Source: GWA2-49-15 sp964359085 (lineage in GTDB: Bacteria > Bdellovibrionota > Bacteriovoracia > Bacteriovoracales > Bacteriovoracaceae). Taken from it: a DNA stretch of 56,721 nt. Made by a program: the position numbers and the translations under genes. The stretch spans positions 1 to 56,721 of the forward strand of contig CAYHRT010000001.1 of the NCBI GenBank assembly GCA_964359085.1, written 5' to 3'. A model generated the notes under the pieces. It made no database searches and was not told the DNA's origin. It saw only the letters and a program-made list of their open reading frames with translations. Of the stretch, positions 1 through 8,916 are shown piece by piece (the first letter of the stretch is position 1; every line of letters starts with the position of its first letter).

Positions 1-507
1 AACACTTGCCCCAGATTTAAGTCGGGTAGTGAGTTCAATCACCAGTTCGGTCAAGGCGCAATCAATGGCAATGGGAGAGGTCCCAGGAGTTGTCGCGGCC
101 TGAAAAAGAGAATCGAGTGCATTTCGTTGGTTCGGATTGGGACGAACGAGTACGTCATCAAAGACAAGTTCATCAGTATTAATAGATACGTCGGCCAGAA
201 GGCCGTTGATGAAACTTGGATGAATAATGACCGATCTGAGGTCGCGGAGATCGGGATTAAATGAACACTCTTCGATATGCCTCTCACGTGCATTGAACAC
301 CATCAGCATATCATTGGCGACTGACCATTGTTGACCGCGGAAGCGCCGTTGGTGTCTAGTACTGCCGGTGGTAAAACAAAGTTCAATGCCCGAATGTTCA
401 GCTTCCGTGTGCTCGAAGAATCCAGCGGTATTGACCTGAAGAGTGGTGCATAGGCCGAAATGATCGCGCCGATTTGTGGCACAAAATGGTGTCTTTTCCT
501 CGTTCAC
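1..507 (-). CDS. AraC-family regulator, N-terminal part (truncated by window edge)
   Basis: An uninterrupted frame of 169 codons runs from a GTG at 507 to the left edge with no stop, so only the N-terminal half is present. An in-frame TAA sits four codons upstream of the GTG, and no other start lies near it. The visible part looks like the cupin-type effector-binding/dimerisation domain of AraC regulators: a run of beta-strand-like segments with a conserved-looking FRGQQW and VFNARERH pattern, followed by a helical segment. The DNA-binding HTH would lie outside the window. It is divergent from a second AraC-type gene at 830, with a hairpin element between them. The family assignment rests on pattern recognition only. 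Confidence 0.6.
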   Translation of the reverse strand, partial: MNEEKTPFCATNRRDHFGLCTTLQVNTAGFFEHTEAEHSGIELCFTTGSTRHQRRFRGQQWSVANDMLMVFNARERHIEECSFNPDLRDLRSVIIHPSFINGLLADVSINTDELVFDDVLVRPNPNQRNALDSLFQAATTPGTSPIAIDCALTELVIELTTRLKSGASV

Positions 508-579
508 GGGATTTATTTAGCACTTTGTTAACTTTTTGTCACACTGCCAAATGAATTGTGGCAAGATCGCAATATACTT

Positions 580-760
580 AGGGCCCGTCCAAGAATAACA
601 TGGACAAAATCGCGCCCAGATTTAGGTCAGATTTGAGCGCAACGATTGAGAAAAAACCGAGGCATAGCACAGCTATGTCGAGGTTTTTTCGATTGAGGCG
701 CGTTCAAAGATGGCCTGAAGATGGGATGCGAGATGTCCATGTTATTCTTGGACGGGCCCT
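580..760. repeat. Long hairpin element E1 (181 bp, 27-bp perfect arms)
   Basis: Perfect inverted arms of 27 bp lie at 580-606 and 734-760; the next pair outward is T/T and the next inward A/A, so the arm length is exact. The 127-nt core starts with ATCGCGCCCAGATTT and ends GATGGGATGCGAGA, and folds further: TTTGAGCGC (633-641 region) with GCGTTCAAA, then an apical stem CATAGC (663-668), loop ACA, GCTATG (672-677). The core is closely similar to that of the element at 12317. It fills most of the 322-nt gap between two divergent AraC genes. Confidence 0.85.
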
Positions 761-829
761 TACACTTTCGCACAAAATATCAAAACGGCGATTTGCTTTC
801 ACTGTAGTGTCTTTAGACAAGAGGAGTGA

Positions 830-1717
830 ATGGATCATTTATCCCGCATCCAAAGAGCGATTGATTATATCGAGAATCATCTCAAAGATGATCTCACGAC
901 GGAGGCCATCGCCAAGGAGGCCTACTTTTCAATGTGGCACTTTCAAAAGGTCTTTAGCTCTATGGTGGGAGATACATTGAAGGAGTATGTTCGAAAGCGC
1001 AGGTTAACGTCGGCCCTGATCGAATTGGGGAGTACTAACAGGCGGATCATTGAGATTGCTGTAGATTACCAATTTGACTCTCAGGAATCGTTCACAAGAG
1101 CGTTCAAGGCCGTTTTCGGATTGCCTCCTGGAGAATGCAGAAGACAAGGGATTAAATCCGTTCACACTCTCAATAAAGCAAGAATCACGATGGAGTACCT
1201 TGACCATCTTTATGGAGGGATGACGATGCAACCGAAATTTATGACAACCCAAGAAAAAAAGGTCGTTGGTTTGGGCACCAACTTTATTTCAATTCTTTCG
1301 CCGGAAAAAAACAATCATGTTTTGATTCCGCAGCTTTGGGACCAATACATCCCTCGTGCGCGAGAAATCGGCAAGCGCGTTGGTACATGGGATCTTGGTC
1401 TATGTGAAGCCATTGCCGACAAAGCAAAGAAAAAACATCCTGACGAATGTTTCTATATGGCCTGTGCGGAAGTGACAGATTTTAGCCAAGTTCCAAGCGG
1501 TATGCTTAAGAAAGTTATACCTGCGGGACGCTATGCCGTATTCACTCACAAAGGGAAACTCGATAAGCTGGAACATACCATGAATTATATTTTCGGGTCG
1601 TGGCTTCCAAAATCAGGTGAAGAACTCAGAGATGCTCCAGATTTGGAAATCTATGATCAGCGCTTTGTCGTCGACTCGGAAAGCTCAGAACTAGATATTT
1701 ATATTCCCGTGAAGTAA
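830..1717 (+). CDS. AraC-family regulator with GyrI-like effector domain
   Basis: A 295-residue protein with an N-terminal AraC double HTH (about residues 1-105; the second helix pair includes the typical FDSQESFTRAFK stretch before a FGLPPGECR end) followed by a GyrI-like small-molecule-binding domain (about 140-295). This Rob-like architecture is usual for regulators that sense hydrophobic compounds or drugs and activate efflux or detoxification genes. The ATG at 830 is preceded by AGAGGAG, a good ribosome binding site. Its targets are not evident from the neighbours; the next gene is an unrelated secreted protein. Family assignment is firm, ligand unknown. Confidence 0.88.
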   Translation: MDHLSRIQRAIDYIENHLKDDLTTEAIAKEAYFSMWHFQKVFSSMVGDTLKEYVRKRRLTSALIELGSTNRRIIEIAVDYQFDSQESFTRAFKAVFGLPPGECRRQGIKSVHTLNKARITMEYLDHLYGGMTMQPKFMTTQEKKVVGLGTNFISILSPEKNNHVLIPQLWDQYIPRAREIGKRVGTWDLGLCEAIADKAKKKHPDECFYMACAEVTDFSQVPSGMLKKVIPAGRYAVFTHKGKLDKLEHTMNYIFGSWLPKSGEELRDAPDLEIYDQRFVVDSESSELDIYIPVK

Positions 1718-1725
1718 CAATCCCG

Positions 1726-1735
1726 AACTCAGGTT
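1726..1735. repeat. Solo terminus of the E4/E5 hairpin type
   Basis: AACTCAGGTT lies just downstream of the AraC stop codon and matches the outer end of the right arm of the elements at 30277 and 52741. Its inverted partner AACCTGAGTTTGG is at 1820-1832. There is no element core between the two; the AT-rich 84 nt separating them have no other recognisable structure. Confidence 0.45.
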
Positions 1736-1819
1736 AAATAAGTAATACTAATCATTACTAAAAAGAATTAATAATTTGTTCTTATGGCCCTCCCATCCTA
1801 TAGAGTGCTCCACACTAAA

Positions 1820-1832
1820 AACCTGAGTTTGG
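1820..1832 (+). repeat. Solo terminus AACCTGAGTTTGG, doubling as a ribosome binding site
   Basis: This is identical to the outer 13 nt of the left arm of the hairpin elements at 30277 and 52741. Here no core follows: the GG at its end is part of GGAG, the Shine-Dalgarno sequence of the gene starting at 1842. It may be a relic of an excised or decayed element that has been taken over as a leader. Confidence 0.45.
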
Positions 1833-1841
1833 AGAAATACT

Positions 1842-2237
1842 ATGAAAACCCTATTTGCGCTTATGACTCTCACTCTCTTGGCATCGGCCAACGCCAGCCA
1901 ATTGCCGGACACCGCCTTTGAACCTGCTGTTATTATTAAGGACGTCACCCAACGCGGAAATCTGATGCCAGGGCCAGGCGTTCGCCGTCCCGTGATGACC
2001 ACCGTCGAAGTGGATGTGAAATTCTGCCGTAACGTAGACGAAAGTGAATTTGATGTGGTTGTTAAAAAAAGCGATCTGCACAATGTTGTTCTTACCATCA
2101 AGGCCAAAAGCTACATGGTTGATTGCTTCGGGCCTGCCCGTTTGCAAACTTTGGTGTTTGAGACAACTCAAGTTCCTGCCTACGTAAGCGTTCGCTTAGG
2201 CAATCCGCTCTTGATTGAAACAAACTTTGTTCACTAG
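1842..2237 (+). CDS. Small secreted protein, function unknown
   Basis: A 131-residue protein with a clear signal peptide (MKTLFALMTLTLLASANAS, cleavage near residue 18-20). The mature part of about 110 residues contains two cysteines (in VDVKFCRN and YMVDCFG) that could form a disulphide, and alternates hydrophobic and polar residues as in a small beta-sandwich. The start is supported by GGAG eight nt upstream. No family recognised. It stands alone, followed by a stem-loop at 2274. Likely periplasmic or exported. Confidence 0.7.
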   Translation: MKTLFALMTLTLLASANASQLPDTAFEPAVIIKDVTQRGNLMPGPGVRRPVMTTVEVDVKFCRNVDESEFDVVVKKSDLHNVVLTIKAKSYMVDCFGPARLQTLVFETTQVPAYVSVRLGNPLLIETNFVH

Positions 2238-2273
2238 AAATTCTAATAGTTTCAATAGTCAATAGAGTCAATA

Positions 2274-2311
2274 GTGCCAGGTTCATCTTGATCTAAGGAT
2301 GGGCCTGGCAC
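2274..2311 (+). terminator. 14-bp stem-loop downstream of the secreted gene
   Basis: GTGCCAGG..CATC (2274-2287) pairs with GATG..CCTGGCAC (2298-2311) around a 10-nt loop. The two central pairs are T over G, which pair as U-G only in RNA read from the plus strand, so selection as a plus-strand RNA hairpin is likely. There is no strong T-run after it, so a classical intrinsic terminator is not proven. Three copies of TCAATAG lie just upstream. Confidence 0.45.
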
Positions 2312-2401
2312 CTCATATATGAATCTTTTTCAAATTCTCTCTACAAAGTGTACAAACTAGTCTACTAGGGACACGTTACAGTTTAGTAAAAAAGGAATCT
2401 T

Positions 2402-3340
2402 ATGACTCATTCCGCGAAATATTGGTGCAGCGTTCTTGTCTCTGTGTTTGTACTTTCGGCCGCCGGTTTTTCAGCACCTGCGCACGCCTGGGATGATCGA
2501 ACGGAATCCCTATTGGCAGGATACCGACAAGGTGGACTGGAGCAGCTCAGCCGTTTCGAAGCAGGAGGTGTAGAGGTTCACTTGGCGATCACGGCCCAGG
2601 CGCGAAACCTAATCTCATCACGCACCTTCGACAGGCCAGACCCATCCTTCAATGAACCTAACTTCCTCAACTTCGTGAAAGAAACGTGGCAGACAGGACT
2701 CGACTATTTTCACGTACTCGTACCGACACTCCCGTTTGCTGACGTCCATATCATTCTTCACGACCTCAAGGAAGAACGCAGATCTACCATCAATCTTACA
2801 GGCGTCAATAGCCGTGTTGTTACGATGGATCTCAGACGTTGGCATAAGATCTATCTTGGCTACTCCAATTTTCTAGGCGCCATCACCAGTATCCATGAAT
2901 TCACTCACGTCAACAATTATTGGCTCGACGAAGGGGAGGATAAGCTCCACCGCGAGCAGACCGCCGTAGTTTTTGAAATTCTGCATCTGATAAAGCTCAA
3001 GGGCATGGATTGGGTTCTCTCCAACTACCTTGGAAGCGTGGCAGGCACGGTTGCAAATCCGCAAGATCTACTGGCAACAGAGTACAAGGGCATGTCACCG
3101 ATTCGAACGCTGGTGCACGGTCTGATCAAAAGAGTCTGGGACGGAAGCTACATTGTCTCCGGGGATAAGATGGAGGCCATCGAATCCTGGGCCGCCGCCT
3201 ATCTGGCCGATGGTGCCAAGGGAGATGCTGGATTGAACCGGGCGTTTCTTGCGGCCGGTTGGAAGACTGCCGCCGGAAATGGCCTCACTGCTCTTCGCTG
3301 GCGTACAGACATACTTCAGGGTTTAACCCAAGTCCCTTAG
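2402..3340 (+). CDS. Secreted putative zinc metallopeptidase (HEFTH)
   Basis: A 312-residue protein with a signal peptide ending AHA (about residue 29). Residues 165-169 are HEFTH, the HExxH zinc motif of zincin peptidases, in a helix-like context (SIHEFTHVNNYW); a glutamate further on, in REQTAVVFE, could be the third ligand as in gluzincins. The region before it (VHIILHD, VVTMDLRRW) resembles the beta-strands that precede such helices. The protein may be a periplasmic or exported protease, though substrate and family are not recognised. Its 3' end overlaps the convergent PLP gene by 18 nt. Confidence 0.6.
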   Translation: MTHSAKYWCSVLVSVFVLSAAGFSAPAHAWDDRTESLLAGYRQGGLEQLSRFEAGGVEVHLAITAQARNLISSRTFDRPDPSFNEPNFLNFVKETWQTGLDYFHVLVPTLPFADVHIILHDLKEERRSTINLTGVNSRVVTMDLRRWHKIYLGYSNFLGAITSIHEFTHVNNYWLDEGEDKLHREQTAVVFEILHLIKLKGMDWVLSNYLGSVAGTVANPQDLLATEYKGMSPIRTLVHGLIKRVWDGSYIVSGDKMEAIESWAAAYLADGAKGDAGLNRAFLAAGWKTAAGNGLTALRWRTDILQGLTQVP

Positions 3341-4567
3341 TAGGCCGGTAAAAAGAACAGCTACTTTTTCATCCTTTGAAATTTCACCATTTTCCAAGAG
3401 ATTTAGAAGGCCGGCATATCCAGCGCTTCCGGTATGATCCACAGGTATGTGATATTTTTCTTTTGCAATCTTATTGGCTTCGTTTAATTCATCTTCGGAA
3501 ACAGTAATCGCATCACCATGGGTAGAAAAAATGCCCTCAACTATTTTGTACCAATCATAAGTAATATCATCCAAAATACCATGGGCGACACTTTTAGGTT
3601 CTGTTTCCCACGGCCACATATATTTAGTCATGTTCTGATTCAAAGTTTTGAGATCTAGCTTATTTCTAATCTTTTCTACCGCGCGAACGAGCGGATAGGC
3701 ACCCTGCGTTTGAACGGCATAAATTCGGGGCATCTTTGAAATTAATTTGGCCTTATAAAATTCCTGAAAGGCCTGAACGCTAGAACTTGCCAGTGCTCCA
3801 CCACCGACCTGAATGACAAGAGCATCCAGTTCTAAATTATTTTGCATCAACTCTGTCATAAGCTCAAAACATAGAGTTTCCCCACCTTCAATATTGCTCC
3901 AGTTATCAATTCCGGAACAGGAAAATGCCAGCGCACCATTTTCGAGTGCTTCTTGGAATCTATTGTAGCAAGGATCTCCAACTTCTCCAGCTATCCGCGG
4001 ACACGTATTGATCTGGGCACCATTATCGAGCAGTATTTCATAAACGGTTTCACTTAAGTCAGGAGGAACAAAGACGCTAAGTGGTTTTTTGGCAGCTTTG
4101 GCGACAAAAGAAGCGCCGATCGCGGCATTGCCACAACTGTAAATAGCAAGGTTAGATTTTTTCCCCCCAATAATTTCCAAGTAAATTGCGGTTCCCATGA
4201 GGTGCCTGGCTTTATGGGAGCCACCGATATTACAGGTTTCATTTTTAATAAATAAATTTTGGTCGCGAATTAGAGGAGTTTTACTAAAACCGGGATCGAT
4301 TTTTCTTACCAGCTCGTTGTAATTTAAATTCAACTTCTTTGCCAGAGCGTGGGAGTAAAAAAAGTCTTTAAACTTGATAAAGGGGTTCAATTCGCGGTTC
4401 GAGATTAACTCACTCTTTGAAATGACCACATCAATTTTTTTTTCAAGGATATGATTGATATCCTTGTTGTCTCCCCTGTTCTCACAAGAGAGCACCAGCT
4501 CTTTTTGAAGCTCATAAACCCTGCCACAACCTCGACAAAGAAGACTAGCAAGCATTATTAAACTCAT
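3323..4567 (-). CDS. PLP-dependent enzyme, threonine synthase-like (fold type II)
   Basis: A 414-residue protein of the tryptophan-synthase-beta/threonine-synthase fold. The PLP-binding lysine is in NIGGSHKARHL; a substrate-loop SCGNAAIG and a glycine-rich phosphate loop VGGGALASS follow in the expected order. The N-terminus has a degenerate zinc-ribbon look (CRGCG, then a lone C near residue 28) like that of threonine synthases. Its start overlaps the end of the upstream PLP gene by 23 nt (or 11 nt if the ATG at 4555 is used), so the two are translationally linked. Substrate is uncertain: a deaminase/lyase acting on threonine-, serine- or diaminoacid-like substrates is as likely as true threonine synthase. 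Confidence 0.75.
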   Translation of the reverse strand: MSLIMLASLLCRGCGRVYELQKELVLSCENRGDNKDINHILEKKIDVVISKSELISNRELNPFIKFKDFFYSHALAKKLNLNYNELVRKIDPGFSKTPLIRDQNLFIKNETCNIGGSHKARHLMGTAIYLEIIGGKKSNLAIYSCGNAAIGASFVAKAAKKPLSVFVPPDLSETVYEILLDNGAQINTCPRIAGEVGDPCYNRFQEALENGALAFSCSGIDNWSNIEGGETLCFELMTELMQNNLELDALVIQVGGGALASSSVQAFQEFYKAKLISKMPRIYAVQTQGAYPLVRAVEKIRNKLDLKTLNQNMTKYMWPWETEPKSVAHGILDDITYDWYKIVEGIFSTHGDAITVSEDELNEANKIAKEKYHIPVDHTGSAGYAGLLNLLENGEISKDEKVAVLFTGLLRDLG

Positions 4568-6032
4568 TAATCAGTTTATCCCATTTCGGGATATATGATC
4601 GGAGTGAATTCCAAAATTCAGGGTCTTTCCTTACGTTGAAATCCTCGATTGAAACACCTTGCTGTTCAACCCAAGTATAATATCCAAGATTAAAAATTCT
4701 CTCTTTTCCAAAGAAGGTTAGCTCTTCCATATGATCGGTGGAAATGGCCATCATGTATTGGCCGAATGACTCTGCGGCCTTGCTTGCCGAATAATTATTT
4801 TTATAATATTTTCCAAGCGCCTTTTTTATCTCAGAAGAATACATCGTCGCAGGATCAGTGGCCACGGTGAGAAGAGCATCATCTTTTCCAAGCTTATAAT
4901 ATTTCGCAAGTTTGATGGCCGCGATGATATTTGCGATAGAAGAAATACCAAGATAGGAAAGTGAATCGACCGTCTCTTTTGAGAGTCCACGTTCCTTTAT
5001 CAAATAATTTTTTCCGATTTCATGGTTAAAGAGTGTCACCATGTTGTCAGTATTAGCATCAGAAACTGCAATAATAAAGTCAGTGTTCATTACATTGTGT
5101 ATAAAAGGAACGTGCTTATCACCGATTCCTTGAATGTTATGAGCACCAAAACCATTATTGAGAAGTGTTGGACATTCAACCGCTTCAACTGCTGCAATTT
5201 TTAATCCATTGTGTTTCTCTTTTAAATAATCACCGGCAGAGATTGTCCCGGCAGAACCGGTGGCAGAGATGAAAGCACGGGCCTTCAAACTAGGGTTAGC
5301 TTTTCTCACATGTTCAAAAACGTCATTCATGGCCTTGCCGGTGCAAGTATAGTGGCCCAAAGCATTGCTGAATTCGCAGAATTGATTAAAAATAATATTT
5401 TCAGGATCTTTTTCAAGTTGGTTGCAAGCATCATAAATTTCTTTTACGTTACTTTCACAACCATAAGTTTTGATGATGTCTTTTTTTGGATCAATCGTCC
5501 ATTTGTTGAGCCAGTCAAATCGCTCTTGGCTCATCTCTTCTGGAAGGATGGCGACGCCATGACAATCCATTATCCTGGAAACGGCAACTCCACCCCTGCA
5601 ATAGTTTCCAGTTGAAGGCCAGATCGCTCTGTGTTTTACAGGATTAAACTGGCCCGTAACAATCCGTGGAGCGAGACATGAATATGCTGCCAAAACTTTA
5701 TGGGCACTAATCATGGGAAAATTCGCTCCGATCATGACCACGATAGGAGCATCAATACCTGTAATCTCTTTACCTAAAACGATATGATGAGGAACGCTGG
5801 TGAAATTCTTTGATTTATTGTCATTATACCAATGAATACGAAATAAATTGAGAGGATGGGGAGCGTTTATATCAATATCTTTAAGCCCCTCTCGAACGTT
5901 TGCAGGAATTGTCGTGGGATTGGTAAGTTCAGAAAAGGTGGGAAGTTTAATTTTTCTCTCTTTAAAACGTTTTAAAGTATCGGCATAGATGTTTTTATCG
6001 ACAATATGTGTTTCTAGTCCGAGCTTTGCCAT
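4545..6032 (-). CDS. PLP-dependent enzyme, cysteine synthase-like (fold type II)
   Basis: A 495-residue protein if started at the ATG at 6032, which has AGGGAG eight nt upstream; an ATG 42 nt further upstream (6074) has no ribosome binding site. The PLP lysine is in NPVKHRA, the asparagine loop in PSTGNYCRG and the phosphate loop in TGSAGTISAGDY, the order seen in cysteine synthase/cystathionine beta-synthase relatives. It is about 180 residues longer than CysK, with a C-terminal extension (last ~110 residues) not recognised. It overlaps the next PLP gene, suggesting two subunits or consecutive steps of one pathway. The divergent 2-oxoglutarate dehydrogenase genes hint at amino-acid catabolism into the TCA cycle (inference). 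Confidence 0.75.
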   Translation of the reverse strand: MAKLGLETHIVDKNIYADTLKRFKERKIKLPTFSELTNPTTIPANVREGLKDIDINAPHPLNLFRIHWYNDNKSKNFTSVPHHIVLGKEITGIDAPIVVMIGANFPMISAHKVLAAYSCLAPRIVTGQFNPVKHRAIWPSTGNYCRGGVAVSRIMDCHGVAILPEEMSQERFDWLNKWTIDPKKDIIKTYGCESNVKEIYDACNQLEKDPENIIFNQFCEFSNALGHYTCTGKAMNDVFEHVRKANPSLKARAFISATGSAGTISAGDYLKEKHNGLKIAAVEAVECPTLLNNGFGAHNIQGIGDKHVPFIHNVMNTDFIIAVSDANTDNMVTLFNHEIGKNYLIKERGLSKETVDSLSYLGISSIANIIAAIKLAKYYKLGKDDALLTVATDPATMYSSEIKKALGKYYKNNYSASKAAESFGQYMMAISTDHMEELTFFGKERIFNLGYYTWVEQQGVSIEDFNVRKDPEFWNSLRSYIPKWDKLINEFNNAC

Positions 6033-6225
6033 GAGAGTCTCCCTTAACAAAATTGTAATACTATTTTTTTGCAATGTTATACCATGCCCTGCGTATATTG
6101 TCCCTAAATCATCTGAAAAGTTAAGCAGAGTTCTTCTTTAATTCAGATTACATGGTTTAGTCTAAGAAAGTCCGACTTTAGTGCTGGATTTTATGTGAGA
6201 ATCGCCCTCTCGCTATGGAGTTTCC

Positions 6226-8913
6226 GTGACAGATTTTTTGTCCCACATTTCTCCACAATATTTAGATTTTATGTATAGTAAATTCCTGCATAAATCTAAT
6301 GGTGAAATTTCTCCAGCATGGGCAGCTTTTTTTGAGGGACGTGACATTGGACAATCTGAGGCCGACGGTCGAATTTTACAAGAATTGTACTTAAAAGAAT
6401 TAATCGATGAATTTCGGATCAACGGACATAAGTGTGCCAATATAAAAATCTTTGAAGAAAATCATGAAAAATGTCGATTACATGAAAAGCTCAACGCATT
6501 TGACAGTAATACAAAATATTTAGCACCAGAATTTGCCGGATTGGGCAATCTGTCTTTCAAAGAAATAAAAAATTATTTGAAAAATGTTTTTACAGGTAAT
6601 ATCGGAATTGAATTTGCACATATCATCAATCCTGAAGTTCGACGATGGTTAGAGAAAAAGTTAAACCCACAAAATCTACCGCAGGTGAGACCTGAAAAAC
6701 AAAAAAAATGGTTAGAGCTTCTAATGCAATCCACAAAGCTAGAAGAATATTTGCAAAATAAATATCCCGGCAAAAAGCGTTTTTCACTCGAAGGAGCGGA
6801 GGGTTTAATTTGTGCATTACATGAGCTTGCTGAAATTGCCGTAAACTCCGGAGTCGAAGAAATCGGATTGGCCATGGCCCATCGTGGAAGGGTCAATATA
6901 TTAGCAAATTTTTTATCCTGGCCCTTAGAAAATTTGCTTGCTGAATTTGAAGAAGTGAAAAAAGAAAACGAGGAAATGGTTTTGGGAGATGTCAAATATC
7001 ACTTGGGACATACCAGTAAAATAAATATCAATGGGAAAGATTTGTATATCTCCTTGGCATTCAATCCTTCACATTTGGAATTTGTTTATCCGGTAATGTT
7101 AGGCAAAGTACGGGCCAAGATTATGCATAAATATAATAATAATGGGGGTGCGATTCTTCCTGTCATCATTCATGGCGATGCTGCTTTTGTTGGTCAGGGA
7201 ATTGTGATGGAAACTTTAAATTTTTCCGAGTTGAGGCCTTACACTGTAGGAGGAAGCGTCCATTTTATTCTGAACAATCAACTAGGGTTTACTGCCGATG
7301 CATCTGAAACGAGGTCCTCTATCTATTGCACCGATTTTGCCAAGGCGTTGGAAGCTCCAATTTTTCACGTGAATGGTGATGATGTCGAAGCCCTTTGCAC
7401 AATTACAAGATTGGCTTTTGAATTTAGACAAAAGTTTGCGAGAGATATTTTTATAGACATCTGTTGTTATCGCAAATATGGACACAATGAGATGGATGAG
7501 CCACGATATACCAACCCAAAACTATATCATAAAATAGACACTTTTAGACCCGTCAGTCAAATTTACCAAGATAAATTAGTTAAGCAGGAAATAATCGGTA
7601 CACAAGAAGTAGAAAAACTCACAAGTGCTTATGCAAACTACCTAGAAGAAAAAAGAAATGAGGCCATTGGGAAATTACAATCTTCTGCAGATGACTCTTT
7701 CCAAGGGGCTTGGGCGCAATATAAGCCACCAACTTTCAAGAAGATTTTAGAATTAGTAGAAACACCGATTTCCATAGCTTTATTTAATGATATTGTCGAA
7801 ACACTCCATACAAATCTACCTTCGGATTTTCAAATTCTTACAAAACTTTCTCGCGCCATAGCGCGGAGAAATGAAAAATACAAGGCCAGCAAAGAGGTCA
7901 TCTGGTCACTGGCCGAGTTAATTAGTTTTGGTTCTCTGCTCTCAGAGGGGTACAGCATTCGCTTGGTCGGACAAGATAGTGTAAGGGGGACTTTTAGCCA
8001 GCGACACATTACTCTTTTGGATCAAGCCACAGAAAGGAAGCATACTCCTTTAAAAAAATTTGAAAATAATTCTCAGCTAGAAGTATATAACTCGCCTGTA
8101 TCAGAAAATGCTCCCTTGGCCTTCGAGTTTGGGCATTCATTGTCTTCGCCTAAATGTTTAACCATTTGGGAAGCACAATATGGAGACTTTATTAACTGTG
8201 CTCAAGTCATTGTCGATCAATTTATATCGACTTCTGAGCGAAAATGGAAAAGGGCCAGCGGACTTGTCTTACTCTTGCCGCATGGGCATGAAGGGCAAGG
8301 CCCTGATCATTCAAGCGGAAGAATTGAAAGGTTCTTACAATTGGCAGGACAGTTAAATCTCCAAATTGTGCAACCTTCAACTGCGGCCCAGTATTTCCAT
8401 CTCTTGCGTCGACAGATGCATCAAGAATTCAGGAAACCACTTGTTATCTTTACACCAAAAAGCCTGTTGCGAAGTGAGTTAAATGCCTCTCATGTTGATT
8501 CTTTCTTAAGTGGTGGTTTTTTAAATATCATTTCGTCACTGTCATCTGGCACTGAAAAAGTTGGTGTCGTTTGTTCCGGCAAGATCTTTTGGGATCTCTA
8601 TACCGAAGCGAAAAAAGGAGACCTTCTGCCGCACATTATGTTTATTCGCATTGAGCAACTATACCCTCTTGATATTAATAAATTAAAAGAACTCATAGAA
8701 GTCGAGCAACACATTCATGATTGGTTCTGGGTTCAAGAGGAAGCGCAAAATGCTGGCGCATGGTTTTTTATCAAACTAAGCACATTATCAATAAAATGGA
8801 ATTTAAAATATATTGGAAGACCTATTAGCTCTGTCACAGCAGAAGGCAATTCAGTCCTGCACGAAGTTAATCAGCAGAAAATTATTGAAGAAGCTTTGAG
8901 GAAAGTGAGGTGA
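6226..8913 (+). CDS. sucA: 2-oxoglutarate dehydrogenase E1 component
   Basis: An 895-residue thiamine-diphosphate-dependent E1 subunit that decarboxylates 2-oxoglutarate and transfers succinyl to lipoyl-E2. Visible landmarks: the N-terminal FLSHISPQYLDFMY helix that binds E2 in this family, the AMAHRGRVN and GHTSKI motifs, the ThDP/Mg region HVNGDDVEA, the YRKYGHNEMDEP signature, and the C-terminal transketolase-like half (SVRGTFSQRH, LLPHGHEGQGPDHSS). It is slightly shorter than the E. coli protein (933). The start is GTG at 6226 with GGAG five nt before it. sucB follows after 3 nt. Confidence 0.96.
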   Translation: MTDFLSHISPQYLDFMYSKFLHKSNGEISPAWAAFFEGRDIGQSEADGRILQELYLKELIDEFRINGHKCANIKIFEENHEKCRLHEKLNAFDSNTKYLAPEFAGLGNLSFKEIKNYLKNVFTGNIGIEFAHIINPEVRRWLEKKLNPQNLPQVRPEKQKKWLELLMQSTKLEEYLQNKYPGKKRFSLEGAEGLICALHELAEIAVNSGVEEIGLAMAHRGRVNILANFLSWPLENLLAEFEEVKKENEEMVLGDVKYHLGHTSKININGKDLYISLAFNPSHLEFVYPVMLGKVRAKIMHKYNNNGGAILPVIIHGDAAFVGQGIVMETLNFSELRPYTVGGSVHFILNNQLGFTADASETRSSIYCTDFAKALEAPIFHVNGDDVEALCTITRLAFEFRQKFARDIFIDICCYRKYGHNEMDEPRYTNPKLYHKIDTFRPVSQIYQDKLVKQEIIGTQEVEKLTSAYANYLEEKRNEAIGKLQSSADDSFQGAWAQYKPPTFKKILELVETPISIALFNDIVETLHTNLPSDFQILTKLSRAIARRNEKYKASKEVIWSLAELISFGSLLSEGYSIRLVGQDSVRGTFSQRHITLLDQATERKHTPLKKFENNSQLEVYNSPVSENAPLAFEFGHSLSSPKCLTIWEAQYGDFINCAQVIVDQFISTSERKWKRASGLVLLLPHGHEGQGPDHSSGRIERFLQLAGQLNLQIVQPSTAAQYFHLLRRQMHQEFRKPLVIFTPKSLLRSELNASHVDSFLSGGFLNIISSLSSGTEKVGVVCSGKIFWDLYTEAKKGDLLPHIMFIRIEQLYPLDINKLKELIEVEQHIHDWFWVQEEAQNAGAWFFIKLSTLSIKWNLKYIGRPISSVTAEGNSVLHEVNQQKIIEEALRKVR

Positions 8914-8916
8914 AAA

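Noticed and set aside
600..980. A 126-codon plus-strand frame starting inside element E1
   Set aside because: It runs through the hairpin element and then overlaps the AraC gene in another frame; no ribosome binding site and no plausible protein.
1726..1832. Inverted AACTCAGGTT / AACCTGAGTT pair as a full hairpin element or operator
   Set aside because: The arms face each other the opposite way to E4/E5 and have no core between them; the spacing of 84 nt is too large for one operator. Kept only as solo termini.
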